Source: Rothia sp035916755 (GTDB lineage: Bacteria > Actinomycetota > Actinomycetes > Actinomycetales > Micrococcaceae). From it: a stretch of DNA of 64,000 nt. A program made the position numbers and the translations under genes. The notes beneath the pieces were generated by a model. The model did no database searches. It had not been told where the DNA came from and saw nothing but the letters and a program-made list of their open reading frames with translations. How positions within the stretch are numbered: position 1 is the first letter of the stretch; each line of letters starts with the position of its first letter. The stretch covers positions 62,001 to 126,000 of the forward strand of contig NZ_JAYWIX010000001.1 in NCBI RefSeq assembly GCF_035916755.1, in the 5' to 3' direction. Shown one piece after another: positions 8,129-16,165 of this stretch.

Positions 8129-9412
8129 ATGGGCCAGCAGACTACTCAGGGTGTGCGTTCGGACGCCCCTGCCCGCATCATCATGCACCTCGATATGGAC
8201 GCCTTCTTCGTCAATGTCGAACTTCTTACACGGCCCCAGCTGCGCGGGTGCCCACTCATCGTTGCCCGCAATTCGCCGCGCTCGGTCGTCCTCTCCGCCT
8301 CCTACGAAGCCCGCCGCTACGGGGTGCGCTCAGCCATGCCCCTGGCCCGTGCCCGCCAGCTCTGCCCAGCTGCCCTGCTGCTGGAGCCGTCCGCCCACTA
8401 TCGCAGCTACTCGGCCCAGGTCATGACCATCTTGGGAGCCATCACCGACCGCCTAGAACAGGTGAGCGTTGATGAAGCCTTCCTTGACCTCACCGGCGCC
8501 GTCCGTGCCCAGGGGAGCCCCGTTGATATCGCCCAGCAGGCCCGCGACCGCATTAAAACCGAGCTGGGCTTACCGAGTTCCGTAGGGATTTCATCGAGTA
8601 AATTCGTTGCCAAGATGGCTTCGGCCGGGTCCAAACCCAACGGCCTCTGGGTGGTCTCGCCCCACCGGGTGCAAGAATTTCTCGACCCTCTGCCGGTTGG
8701 CAAGCTCTGGGGCGTCGGAGCTAAAAGCGCCGCCTACCTTGAGGGGTTGGGCATTCATACCGTCGCCCAGCTACGGGAATACGACCTGCCCTGGCTCCAG
8801 GGCCGCTGTGGGCAAGCAGCAGGCCTGCACCTCTATGAACTAGCCCGCGGCATAGACCGCCGCGAGGTCACCCCTGAGCGCATCGAAAAATCAATCGGAG
8901 CCGAACACACCTTCACCACCGACCAGATCGATGCCGAAGCGATTGCCGCAGAACTCTACACCCTCTGCCTAACCGTCGCCCGACGGCTGCGGGCTGCCGG
9001 GCGGCAAACCCGAACGCTCAGCCTCAAAATCCGCTACTCGGACTTCGAAACCCTCACCCGCTCCTGCCCCTTACCCCTTGCAACCGTATCTGGTCGCGTC
9101 ATGTTTGACGCCGTTATCACCCACCTCAAGCAGCTCGAGGTCTTACAGGCCGACGGCTCCTCCCGGCGGTCAATACGCCTGCTCGGCGTGCGCGCAGAAA
9201 AACTTGAAGGGCGGGACGCCGGTGTGCAGATGCAACTCTTCACTCCGGGTTCACCCGGAGCGGCTAACCAGGCTGCCTTGCCGACCCAGGATTCCCTTGC
9301 CGAAGAATGGGAAGAAGCCGAAAAAGCCATGGACACCATCAACGCCCGCTTTGGTGCCAAGGGCCTGCTCCCCGCTAGCCTGCTCACCCCTGGCGGCCGA
9401 AAAGAGCGATGA
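8129..9412 (+). CDS. dinB: DNA polymerase IV (Y-family translesion polymerase)
   Basis: An error-prone polymerase that copies past damaged bases. Catalytic carboxylates are in place: D22 in the HLDMDAFF motif and D115/E116 in SVDEAF. The steric-gate region (AFFVN), finger motif YEARRYGVRSAM, helix-hairpin-helix thumb (LWGVGAKSAAYLEGLGI) and little-finger domain follow in order. The C-terminus has a QMQLF segment that looks like a beta-clamp-binding peptide (Q-L-F type), after about residue 365. The start is ATG 8129, directly preceded by an in-frame TTG. A LexA-like box upstream suggests SOS control. Length (427) is normal for actinobacterial DinB. Confidence 0.93.
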   Translation: MGQQTTQGVRSDAPARIIMHLDMDAFFVNVELLTRPQLRGCPLIVARNSPRSVVLSASYEARRYGVRSAMPLARARQLCPAALLLEPSAHYRSYSAQVMTILGAITDRLEQVSVDEAFLDLTGAVRAQGSPVDIAQQARDRIKTELGLPSSVGISSSKFVAKMASAGSKPNGLWVVSPHRVQEFLDPLPVGKLWGVGAKSAAYLEGLGIHTVAQLREYDLPWLQGRCGQAAGLHLYELARGIDRREVTPERIEKSIGAEHTFTTDQIDAEAIAAELYTLCLTVARRLRAAGRQTRTLSLKIRYSDFETLTRSCPLPLATVSGRVMFDAVITHLKQLEVLQADGSSRRSIRLLGVRAEKLEGRDAGVQMQLFTPGSPGAANQAALPTQDSLAEEWEEAEKAMDTINARFGAKGLLPASLLTPGGRKER

Positions 9413-9482
9413 AATGAGAGGTCATTTTCAGGGAGCGTCTAGGCTGCACCCAAGGGCTACCGGTAAGATGAGTAGACAACCT

Positions 9483-9524
9483 AACGCGCACTCGCGTATG
9501 GGCTGCTCGCCCCATCTGCGCGTT
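9483..9524 (+). other. Hairpin in the 5' region of the DUF3040 gene
   Basis: AACGCGCA (9483-9490) pairs with TGCGCGTT (9517-9524), enclosing a second stem ATGGG/CCCAT (9498-9502 and 9511-9515). It ends 30 bases before the ATG and has no T tract, so it is more likely a leader structure than a terminator for dinB. The function is unknown. Confidence 0.35.
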
Positions 9525-9554
9525 CAGGCTCATCGCACAAGCTAAGGAGACACC

Positions 9555-9953
9555 ATGGCGCTTTCAGAACGGGAACAGGAACTGCTGGCCCAGCTCGAAA
9601 AGCAGCTCAACGACGACCCCGCCTTTACGTCAACCATGACCGGCCCCCAGCCCCTGGTGGCTCCCGCTGTTACCTCATCCCCCCGCAACCTCGTCATTGG
9701 TGCCCTCGTTGCCGTTGTTGGCCTGGGTGTTATTATTGCCGGGGTGTCCACCAAGATTATTCTTTTGGGCGTTCTCGGCTTCGTGTTAGCAGCTGCCGGA
9801 GTCTACTTTGCCACCACCGCCCCCAAGGGTGCGAAAGCTGCCGGTGGTGGAGCGTCCGCTCACCCAGCTCCCTCAAAAGCGAAAGGCAACTCCCGCTTTA
9901 TGCAGAACCTCGAAGATAAGTGGGACGAGCGCCAAGGTGGCTCCCGCTTCTAA
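9555..9953 (+). CDS. DUF3040 small membrane protein
   Basis: A 132-residue protein of the actinobacterial DUF3040 family, whose function is not established. It starts with the characteristic ALSEREQELLAQLEKQL segment, a short amphipathic helix. Two adjoining membrane helices follow (about residues 37-55 and 57-77), then a basic, Ala/Gly/Ser-rich cytoplasmic tail ending in GGSRF. A good AAGGAGA ribosome-binding site precedes ATG 9555. Members are commonly found immediately upstream of mraZ in actinobacteria, as here, so a link to envelope or division is plausible but only by location. Confidence 0.85.
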   Translation: MALSEREQELLAQLEKQLNDDPAFTSTMTGPQPLVAPAVTSSPRNLVIGALVAVVGLGVIIAGVSTKIILLGVLGFVLAAAGVYFATTAPKGAKAAGGGASAHPAPSKAKGNSRFMQNLEDKWDERQGGSRF

Positions 9954-9975
9954 TTCTCCCTCCTGATTTTTATCC

Positions 9976-10004
9976 ACCGCCCGGTCTGCGCCGGGCGGTT
10001 TTTG
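9976..10004 (+). terminator. Rho-independent terminator before the dcw cluster
   Basis: ACCGCCCGG (9976-9984) and CCGGGCGGT (9991-9999) form a nine-bp stem with a six-base loop, followed by TTTTTG. It isolates the DUF3040 gene from the mraZ promoter region. Confidence 0.85.
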
Positions 10005-10152
10005 TATGCCTCAAACGTCATATATAGAGCGGCGGGAAGATCCCCCACAGATGGGTCTCGAACAAGCCCGAGAGTGGGTGGTGAGCTGCAAGGACGGTAT
10101 TCCGTGTGAAAACACTCAAAAACCCGGTAAAAATTCCGTATTTGGTACATTC

Positions 10153-10180
10153 GGTGGGGCATAGTGGAGTAAAGTGGAGG
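10153..10180 (+). promoter_or_regulatory. MraZ-type operator (direct repeats) upstream of mraZ
   Basis: Three direct repeats with exact 10-base spacing: TGGGG at 10155, TGGAG at 10165 and TGGAG at 10175. MraZ is known to bind TGGGN repeats with five-base spacers in front of its own operon, and this arrangement matches that layout. The 9954-10253 gap otherwise holds the terminator at 9976 and no further gene. The promoter hexamers themselves are not obvious. Confidence 0.65.
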
Positions 10181-10253
10181 GGATAGAACAACACTGGTGT
10201 AGTTTCCCTCCTGCTACAGGGGAACAAGGACGACAGGTAGAGGCGGTGGTGCC

Positions 10254-10688
10254 ATGTTCCTCGGAACCCACACCCCGCGTCTGGACGCCAAGGGGCGCCT
10301 GATTCTTCCCGCGAAATTTCGCGAGCAGCTAGAAGCAGGGCTTGTGCTCACCCGCGGGCAGGAGCGTTGCCTCTACGTCTTTACCATGACCGAGTTTGAG
10401 CGCATCCACGAGCAGCTGCGCACAGCTCCTCTGTCGTCGAAGCAGGCACGAGACTACATCCGCGTTTTTCTGTCGGGGGCCTCAGACGAGGTGCCCGATA
10501 AGCAGGGGCGAATCACCATACCTCAAAACCTCAGAGACTACGCCGGGCTGGAAAAAGACCTCACGGTCATCGGCGCAGGCTCACGGGCAGAAATATGGAG
10601 CACCGAAGCCTGGGAGGCCTACCTGAAGGAACAGGAAGAAGCCTTCTCTGGCACCGATGATGAAATCCTGCCAGGGCTTATGCTCTAA
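10254..10688 (+). CDS. mraZ: Transcriptional regulator MraZ
   Basis: First gene of the dcw cluster. MraZ is an AbrB-fold DNA-binding protein that controls its own operon. The protein has 144 residues and two SpoVT/AbrB-like halves: LDAKGRLILPAKFRE near residue 11 and PDKQGRITIPQNLRDYA near residue 82. Each carries the DxxGR motif, although the first is written DAKGR and the second DKQGR. The start ATG follows the repeat operator described at 10153-10180. The spacing to rsmH is short, so the two are probably cotranscribed. Confidence 0.95.
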   Translation: MFLGTHTPRLDAKGRLILPAKFREQLEAGLVLTRGQERCLYVFTMTEFERIHEQLRTAPLSSKQARDYIRVFLSGASDEVPDKQGRITIPQNLRDYAGLEKDLTVIGAGSRAEIWSTEAWEAYLKEQEEAFSGTDDEILPGLML

Positions 10689-10734
10689 CCCCACAGACCG
10701 CGGACCACAAAACCACCAACACGAGGAGCATCCC

Positions 10735-11730
10735 TTGACTCAGGTAGAGAACCTCTCACCCGGCAAGGACGCCAAAGACAGGCACGTGCCGGTCATGCTA
10801 GACCGCTGCCTCGACCTCCTCGCGCCCGCAATCTCCCGACCCGGCGCTGTTGTAATCGACGGGACCCTCGGCATGGGCGGGCATTCTGAAGCCATGCTCG
10901 AGCGCTTCGAAGACCTCACCCTCATCGGTATCGACCGAGACCTCATGGCCCACAAGCTCGCCGGTGAGCGCCTGGCCCGCTTCGGCGACCGCTTCATCCC
11001 TGTGCACGCCGTGTACGACGAGATTCCGCGTGCCATGGCAGAAGCCGGCGTCACCCAGGTCGACGGTGTGCTCTTTGACCTGGGTGTGTCGTCCATGCAG
11101 CTTGATGAACGCGAGCGCGGCTTTGCCTATTCCTACGACGCCCCGCTCGATATGCGTATGGACAACACCGAAGAGCTCACCGCCGCCATCGTGGTCAACA
11201 CCTACGACGAAGCAGAGCTGCGTCGGATCATCCGCCAGTGGGGTGAAGAAAAATTCGCAGCCCGCATTGCCTCCCGTATCGTAGCGGCCCGCGCCGAGCG
11301 CCCTTTTGAAACCACAGGCCAGCTGGTCAAGGTAATCCAGCAGGCAGTCCCCGTTGCAGCTCAACGCAAGGGTGGGCACCCGGCTAAGCGCACCTTCCAG
11401 GCCCTGCGTATTGAAGTCAACCACGAGCTCGATGCCCTAGAACGCGCCATACCCGCAGCAATCGACGCCCTCAACCTGGGCGGACGCTGCGTGGCCATGA
11501 GCTACCACAGCCTCGAAGACAAAATCGTCAAACGAGCCTTCACTGCCCGGGCTACCTCAAGTGCTCCCAAGGGTTTCCCAGTCGAACTTGAGGAGCACAA
11601 ACCCGAACTCAAAATCATCACCCGCGGTGCTGAACCCCCCACCGAGCAGGAGATTGAAGAGAACTCGCGGGCGGCGTCCGCAAAACTGAGGGCAGCAGAA
11701 AAAATCAAGACACCAAAGGCAACACGATGA
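10735..11730 (+). CDS. rsmH: 16S rRNA (cytosine-1402-N4)-methyltransferase
   Basis: An AdoMet-dependent methyltransferase (MraW) that modifies C1402 in the ribosomal P site. The glycine-rich SAM motif IDGTLGMGGHSEAML appears near residues 41-55, and LFDLGVSSMQLDERERGF marks the family. The frame is open from 10657, but that overlaps mraZ. TTG 10735, with GAGGAG a few bases upstream, gives a normal 331-residue protein beginning TQVENLSPG. The stop overlaps the ATG of ftsL (ATGA). Confidence 0.93.
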   Translation: MTQVENLSPGKDAKDRHVPVMLDRCLDLLAPAISRPGAVVIDGTLGMGGHSEAMLERFEDLTLIGIDRDLMAHKLAGERLARFGDRFIPVHAVYDEIPRAMAEAGVTQVDGVLFDLGVSSMQLDERERGFAYSYDAPLDMRMDNTEELTAAIVVNTYDEAELRRIIRQWGEEKFAARIASRIVAARAERPFETTGQLVKVIQQAVPVAAQRKGGHPAKRTFQALRIEVNHELDALERAIPAAIDALNLGGRCVAMSYHSLEDKIVKRAFTARATSSAPKGFPVELEEHKPELKIITRGAEPPTEQEIEENSRAASAKLRAAEKIKTPKATR

Positions 11731-12410
11731 GCGCGGAACCCCGTTTCCCCACCTCAACCGACGAGGGCGGGCAGCTGAACAAGCCTCGCCTGTCTGTGGT
11801 GCGAGACGAACCCCAAGAAGTAGCCCCCGCCCGCCGTCCTCTCTCACGCTCCCGGGCCCTGCGCGCTACCTCCAACCGTTGGCGCGTCTTCGTGGCTCTG
11901 GGCGCCATGCTCGTTGCCCTGCTCACCGTGCTGGTGCTGAGCATCGTCATGGCCTCCCGCCAGTATGACCTGGTTGAGCTACGTGCTCAAGAGCAGGCCC
12001 TAATCCAGCAGAATGAGGCCCTGGCCCAGGAAATCGAATTTCACCAGGCCCCCCAGGACCTGGCTATCCGCGCAAGCCAGTTAGGGCTGGTAGCTGCCTC
12101 TAGCCAGGCCACTCTCGACCTGCAAACGGGTGAAATCACCGGCACCCCCCTGGCTGCTGTTGAAGGCGAAGCTGCAACAAAGAACCTGATTGCACCCCCT
12201 GCCCTGGCCGACACCCAGGCCTACGAAGAAGCCAGCGCCCGAGCCGAGGAACAGCGCAAGAAGGAAGAAGCCGAAGCCAAGGCCTCAGCAGAAGCATCAG
12301 CCAGCGCTGCCGCTTCAGCAAGTGCCCAGGCCTCAGCTCCTGCCAGCGCCTCACCCGCGGCCCAGACCTCAGCCCAGCCGTCCGCTGCGGCGAGCGCAGG
12401 CGGTCAATAG
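11727..12410 (+). CDS. ftsL: Septum protein FtsL-like, with a long Ala/Ser-rich tail
   Basis: A 227-residue bitopic membrane protein in the ftsL position between rsmH and ftsI, overlapping rsmH by four bases. There is a cytoplasmic N-terminus of about 50 residues and one membrane helix (about 55-77). A periplasmic-type leucine-zipper/coiled coil (about 80-115, VELRAQEQALIQQNEAL) is the FtsL hallmark. FtsL bridges FtsQ/FtsB to the FtsWI synthase. Unusually, the last 70 residues are an EEQRKKEEAEAKASAEAS-like charged stretch turning into a low-complexity Ala/Ser/Pro run. FtsL proteins are normally near 100-130 residues, so this tail is an addition. Identity rests on position and topology rather than strong sequence identity. 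Confidence 0.82.
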   Translation: MSAEPRFPTSTDEGGQLNKPRLSVVRDEPQEVAPARRPLSRSRALRATSNRWRVFVALGAMLVALLTVLVLSIVMASRQYDLVELRAQEQALIQQNEALAQEIEFHQAPQDLAIRASQLGLVAASSQATLDLQTGEITGTPLAAVEGEAATKNLIAPPALADTQAYEEASARAEEQRKKEEAEAKASAEASASAAASASAQASAPASASPAAQTSAQPSAAASAGGQ

Positions 12411-12535
12411 CAAGCGCGTGATACGGTGCCTGCCCTGGTGGCGGGCACCTGTTCGCCTTATGGGCTAGCGGGCCTACCGCGCGGCGCGCGGGCCACAGTA
12501 AAGAGTGAACCACAGCGGAAGAGAAATAGGGGACG

Positions 12536-14386
12536 ATGAGCGGCACTGAGCAGAACGAACCCGTACAGGGCATCAAACGCACCGTTGGGCGGCGCGGCTT
12601 TATCGCGGGTACCCTGGGTATCGGTGGCCTGGGCGTCGTGGGTCTGCGCCTTGCCTGGTTGCAGGGTCTTGACCCGAACGGTCTAGCCGACGCTGCGAAG
12701 GCCCAGCGTACCCGTAAGCAGACTATCCCGGCCCTGCGCGGGGAGATTCTCGATATCAACGGCAACGTGCTGGCGCGCAGTGTGCAGCGCTACAACATCA
12801 CCGTTGACCAGTCTGCCGTGGCGAACTTTAAACGCTACACCGAGGAAAGTCGTGACCCGGTTGAGGTGACCCCCACCGAGCTGGTGTATGAGCTGGCCGA
12901 TATTCTTGAAATGAGTGACGCCGATGTGAAGGCGGCGCTCGATGGCGACCTCAAATACAAGATCGTGAAGGAGAACGTCACTCCTGCGATCTATAACAAG
13001 GTAGATGCCCTGGGCGCTCCCTATATCTACGGTGAGATTCTGTCTGACCGTAAGTACCCTAACGGCCAGGTGGGTGGCTCGGTGGTGGGCCGCTTTAGCA
13101 TTATTGAAGAAGCCGTGGACGGTACCAGCGGTGAGACCCGCCAGGTGAATAACTCGGTGGGTATCGAACGCACTATGGGGGAGCACCTGGCCGGTATTGA
13201 CGGTGAACGTATCTACGAAATTTCAGCCGACGGCATCCGTATCCCTATTGGTGATGAGCAGAATACCCCTGCCCAGGACGGTAAGAGCGTGCGCCTGACC
13301 ATCAACCAGGACGTGCAGTACTTTGCCCAGCAGGTGGTCAAGGCCCGTGCTGAGGAGTTGAAGGCTGAGTGGGGTACGGCCATTGTGATGGACGTGCGTG
13401 ACGGCTCAATTCTGGCCCTGGCAGATTCTTCGACCATGGACCCCGGTGCGGAGCGGTTTGAGCTGGCCGATATGATTCCCCGTGCTATCACCCAGGTCTT
13501 TGAGCCTGGCTCTACCGAGAAGATTTTGACCACTGCTGCCGTCTTTGAAGAGGGCATTGCCGAACCTGAGACCGTCTACGATGTGCCTGCTGAGCTCGAA
13601 ATTGACCAGCAGACCATCACCGACCCTTTCGTGCACCCTGCCCAGAAGCGTACCGTTGCCGGTATTATTGCTGACTCGATGAACACCGGTACCGTCATGA
13701 TGGGCAGTAAGCTCACCAAGGAGCAGCGCTACAACTGGCTTAAGAAGTTTGGCATGGGGGAGTTCACCGGTATTGAGCTGACCGGTGAGTCCCAAGGCCT
13801 GGTCAGCGACTGGCGAGACTGGGATATCCGCCAGCAGTACACGGTTCTCTTTGGTCAGGGTGTTGCCCAGTCGGCCCTGCAGACTTCCATGATTTTCCAG
13901 GCTATGGCGAATAAGGGGGTTATGCTCAAGCCCCGAATTATTGACGCTGTGATTGATACGGACGGCACCGAGGAAGTCCGCGAGGTCGCTGAAGGCACCC
14001 GCATGGTGAGTGAGGAAACAGCCCGTAAGACCTTGCAGGTGATGGAAGCTGTGGTTTACCAGGGTGGCGCTAAGGGGGCCCAGATTAATGGCTACCGGGT
14101 TGCCGGTAAGACCGGTACCGCAGAAAACGTGGGCGAAGGTTCTAGCACCTATGACGGCTGGACCACCTCTTTTGTGGGGGTCGCTCCTACCGAGAACCCT
14201 CGCTTCCTGGTCTCGGTGACCATGCACCGCCCCACAACCACAGCCTCTGCTGTCGGCCTGGCCAACACTACGGCCCAGTTTGCGGAGATTATGGAGAAAA
14301 CTCTGCACATCTACAATGTGCCGCGCTCCACTACCGAGCCGCAAGAGACCCCTAAGTTCGCTGAGGGCCACGACGAAAACGGCTAA
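12536..14386 (+). CDS. ftsI: Division-specific peptidoglycan transpeptidase (FtsI/PBP3)
   Basis: A class B penicillin-binding protein that crosslinks septal peptidoglycan with FtsW. It has an N-terminal membrane anchor (about residues 20-41) and a PBP dimerisation domain starting IPALRGEILDINGNVLA. The transpeptidase domain carries all three active-site motifs: STEK with nucleophile S326, SMN at S381 and KTGT at K525. The total of 616 residues is normal. It follows ftsL after a 125-base gap with no terminator seen. The ATG lies shortly after a GGGGA-type ribosome-binding site. Confidence 0.94.
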   Translation: MSGTEQNEPVQGIKRTVGRRGFIAGTLGIGGLGVVGLRLAWLQGLDPNGLADAAKAQRTRKQTIPALRGEILDINGNVLARSVQRYNITVDQSAVANFKRYTEESRDPVEVTPTELVYELADILEMSDADVKAALDGDLKYKIVKENVTPAIYNKVDALGAPYIYGEILSDRKYPNGQVGGSVVGRFSIIEEAVDGTSGETRQVNNSVGIERTMGEHLAGIDGERIYEISADGIRIPIGDEQNTPAQDGKSVRLTINQDVQYFAQQVVKARAEELKAEWGTAIVMDVRDGSILALADSSTMDPGAERFELADMIPRAITQVFEPGSTEKILTTAAVFEEGIAEPETVYDVPAELEIDQQTITDPFVHPAQKRTVAGIIADSMNTGTVMMGSKLTKEQRYNWLKKFGMGEFTGIELTGESQGLVSDWRDWDIRQQYTVLFGQGVAQSALQTSMIFQAMANKGVMLKPRIIDAVIDTDGTEEVREVAEGTRMVSEETARKTLQVMEAVVYQGGAKGAQINGYRVAGKTGTAENVGEGSSTYDGWTTSFVGVAPTENPRFLVSVTMHRPTTTASAVGLANTTAQFAEIMEKTLHIYNVPRSTTEPQETPKFAEGHDENG

Positions 14387-14455
14387 AGTAGACCCTATTA
14401 GCACTCGCGCCGCACAGCGCACCTTGACTTAGACCGCCCATTGGAGGGAAAGCCC

Positions 14456-16150
14456 GTGACAGAAAACCGAGCACTTGAGGGCAGCGCCCAGACGCTGCGC
14501 CCCCGCCAGGTTACCGAGCGCACCTGCGCTGAGGTTGCCGACTGGCTGGCCGAGGTGGGCCTAGAGGCCCAGCTGGTGCAGGCGTCCGCCCGCCCCATCA
14601 CGGGTATCACCATGGACTCTCGCGAGGTGCAGCCCGGCGACCTCTACGTTGCCCTGGGCGGAGCTAAGGTGCACGGGGCTACCTTCCTGCCCGCAGCTGT
14701 TGAGCTGGGAGCGTCCGCCCTGCTGACCGATGAAGCGGGCCTTGAGATTGTGCGCGAGCTGGGGCTCCCAGAGGGGCTGGGTCTTGTAACCACCGACCAG
14801 GTACGGGCCGCTGTGGGGCCGCTCTCTGCCCGCATCTACGCCTCCCAGCCCAGCAGCGGGGGAGCGCCCCGTCTCCTTGCGGTGACCGGCACCAACGGCA
14901 AGACCACCACCACCTACATGACCAACTCGATCATGCAGGCCCTGGGCCACACCACCGGCCTGATTGGAACTATTGAGATTCTTGCAGGTGGCCAGGCTAT
15001 TCCCTCCAAGCTCACCACCCCCGAGTCCCCCCATGTTCACTCCCTGATCGCTCTCATGCGCGAGCAGGGTATTACCAGCGCAGCGATGGAAGTTTCTTCG
15101 CATGCCCTGGACTACCGCCGGGTTGATGGCATCCGCTACGACGTTGCGGGCTTTACCAACCTGACCCAGGACCACCTGGACCTGCACGGCACCATGGAGA
15201 GCTACTTCGACTCCAAGGCTGAGCTCTTCACTCCGGCCCGTACCCGTCGCGCCGTCATCACCGCCGACGACCGCTGGGGTCTTGCCATGGCAGAGCGCGC
15301 TGTCCAGGCTCTGGGGGCCCGCGCGGTGGTGCGCCTCTTCACCAACTTTGGTGCTGGCTATGAGCCGGGGGCGGACGCTCTCACCTCCCTTGCTGCCCAG
15401 GATTGGGCTCTGGTGCAGGTAGAGCGCTCCGGTATTGGCCACTCCTTTACCCTGCGCCGTGGCGACGGTTTTGAATTGCCCAGCGCCACCTTACTCCCGG
15501 CAGACTTCAATGTCTCGAACGCTGCCTTAGCTGCCGTGATGGTCTTTGAGAGCGCCCGCGACGGGCTAGAGCGCGACCGCATTACCGAAGCGCTGGCTCG
15601 CACCGAGACCCTGACCCCCGTTGTCCCCGGCCGCATGCAGCTGATTTCTACCGAACCCACCGCCCTGGTGGACTTCGCCCACAACCCCGATGCCCTGAAA
15701 CGTGCGCTTGAAGCAATCGAGCCGGCAGATAGGGACGGCAAAGTCATTATCGTTTTCGGTGCAACCGGTGAACGCGACCAGACCAAGCGCCCCCTCATGG
15801 GCAAAATTGCGGCCACCTACGCCGATATCGTAGTGGTCACCGACGATGACCCCCACGGCGAAGACCCTGCCCCCATCCGCGAGGCTGTTGAGGCCGGTGC
15901 TCTTGCGGCTCTTGAAGCCGGTGCCCGCGCCCACCGGGTGCTTAACATCGAGCCCCGTGCCGCTGCCATTGACGAAGCTATCGCCCTGGCCGGCCCCAAG
16001 GACTCGATTCTGGTCGCTGGCCGCGGCCACGAGGTAGCCCAGGACGTTGCCGGTACCGATATCGACCTTGACGACCGGGTAGAGACCGCCCGCGCCCTTC
16101 ATGCTGCCGGCTTTAGTGTGCTCCCGGCCTACCAGAACCACCAGAAGTAA
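14456..16150 (+). CDS. murE: UDP-N-acetylmuramoyl-tripeptide synthetase
   Basis: An ATP-dependent Mur ligase that adds the third amino acid to UDP-MurNAc-L-Ala-D-Glu. The P-loop GTNGKTT has K149, and DHLDLHGTMESY and the C-terminal domain follow. The region that selects the third residue reads DDDPHGEDP near residue 460. The meso-diaminopimelate enzymes have DNPR there, so the Asn and Arg are missing. L-lysine, as in Micrococcaceae, fits better, but this needs an alignment. The start is GTG 14456 with GGAGGGA just upstream; the TTG at 14441 in the same frame has no ribosome-binding site. Confidence 0.93.
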   Translation: MTENRALEGSAQTLRPRQVTERTCAEVADWLAEVGLEAQLVQASARPITGITMDSREVQPGDLYVALGGAKVHGATFLPAAVELGASALLTDEAGLEIVRELGLPEGLGLVTTDQVRAAVGPLSARIYASQPSSGGAPRLLAVTGTNGKTTTTYMTNSIMQALGHTTGLIGTIEILAGGQAIPSKLTTPESPHVHSLIALMREQGITSAAMEVSSHALDYRRVDGIRYDVAGFTNLTQDHLDLHGTMESYFDSKAELFTPARTRRAVITADDRWGLAMAERAVQALGARAVVRLFTNFGAGYEPGADALTSLAAQDWALVQVERSGIGHSFTLRRGDGFELPSATLLPADFNVSNAALAAVMVFESARDGLERDRITEALARTETLTPVVPGRMQLISTEPTALVDFAHNPDALKRALEAIEPADRDGKVIIVFGATGERDQTKRPLMGKIAATYADIVVVTDDDPHGEDPAPIREAVEAGALAALEAGARAHRVLNIEPRAAAIDEAIALAGPKDSILVAGRGHEVAQDVAGTDIDLDDRVETARALHAAGFSVLPAYQNHQK

Positions 16151-16165
16151 CCTAAAGGTAAACCT

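Noticed and set aside
13406..14422. 338-residue frame antisense to ftsI
   Set aside because: Lies entirely within and opposite a motif-complete penicillin-binding protein gene; shadow frame.
14561..15442. 293-residue frame antisense to murE
   Set aside because: Composition and position indicate a shadow of murE.
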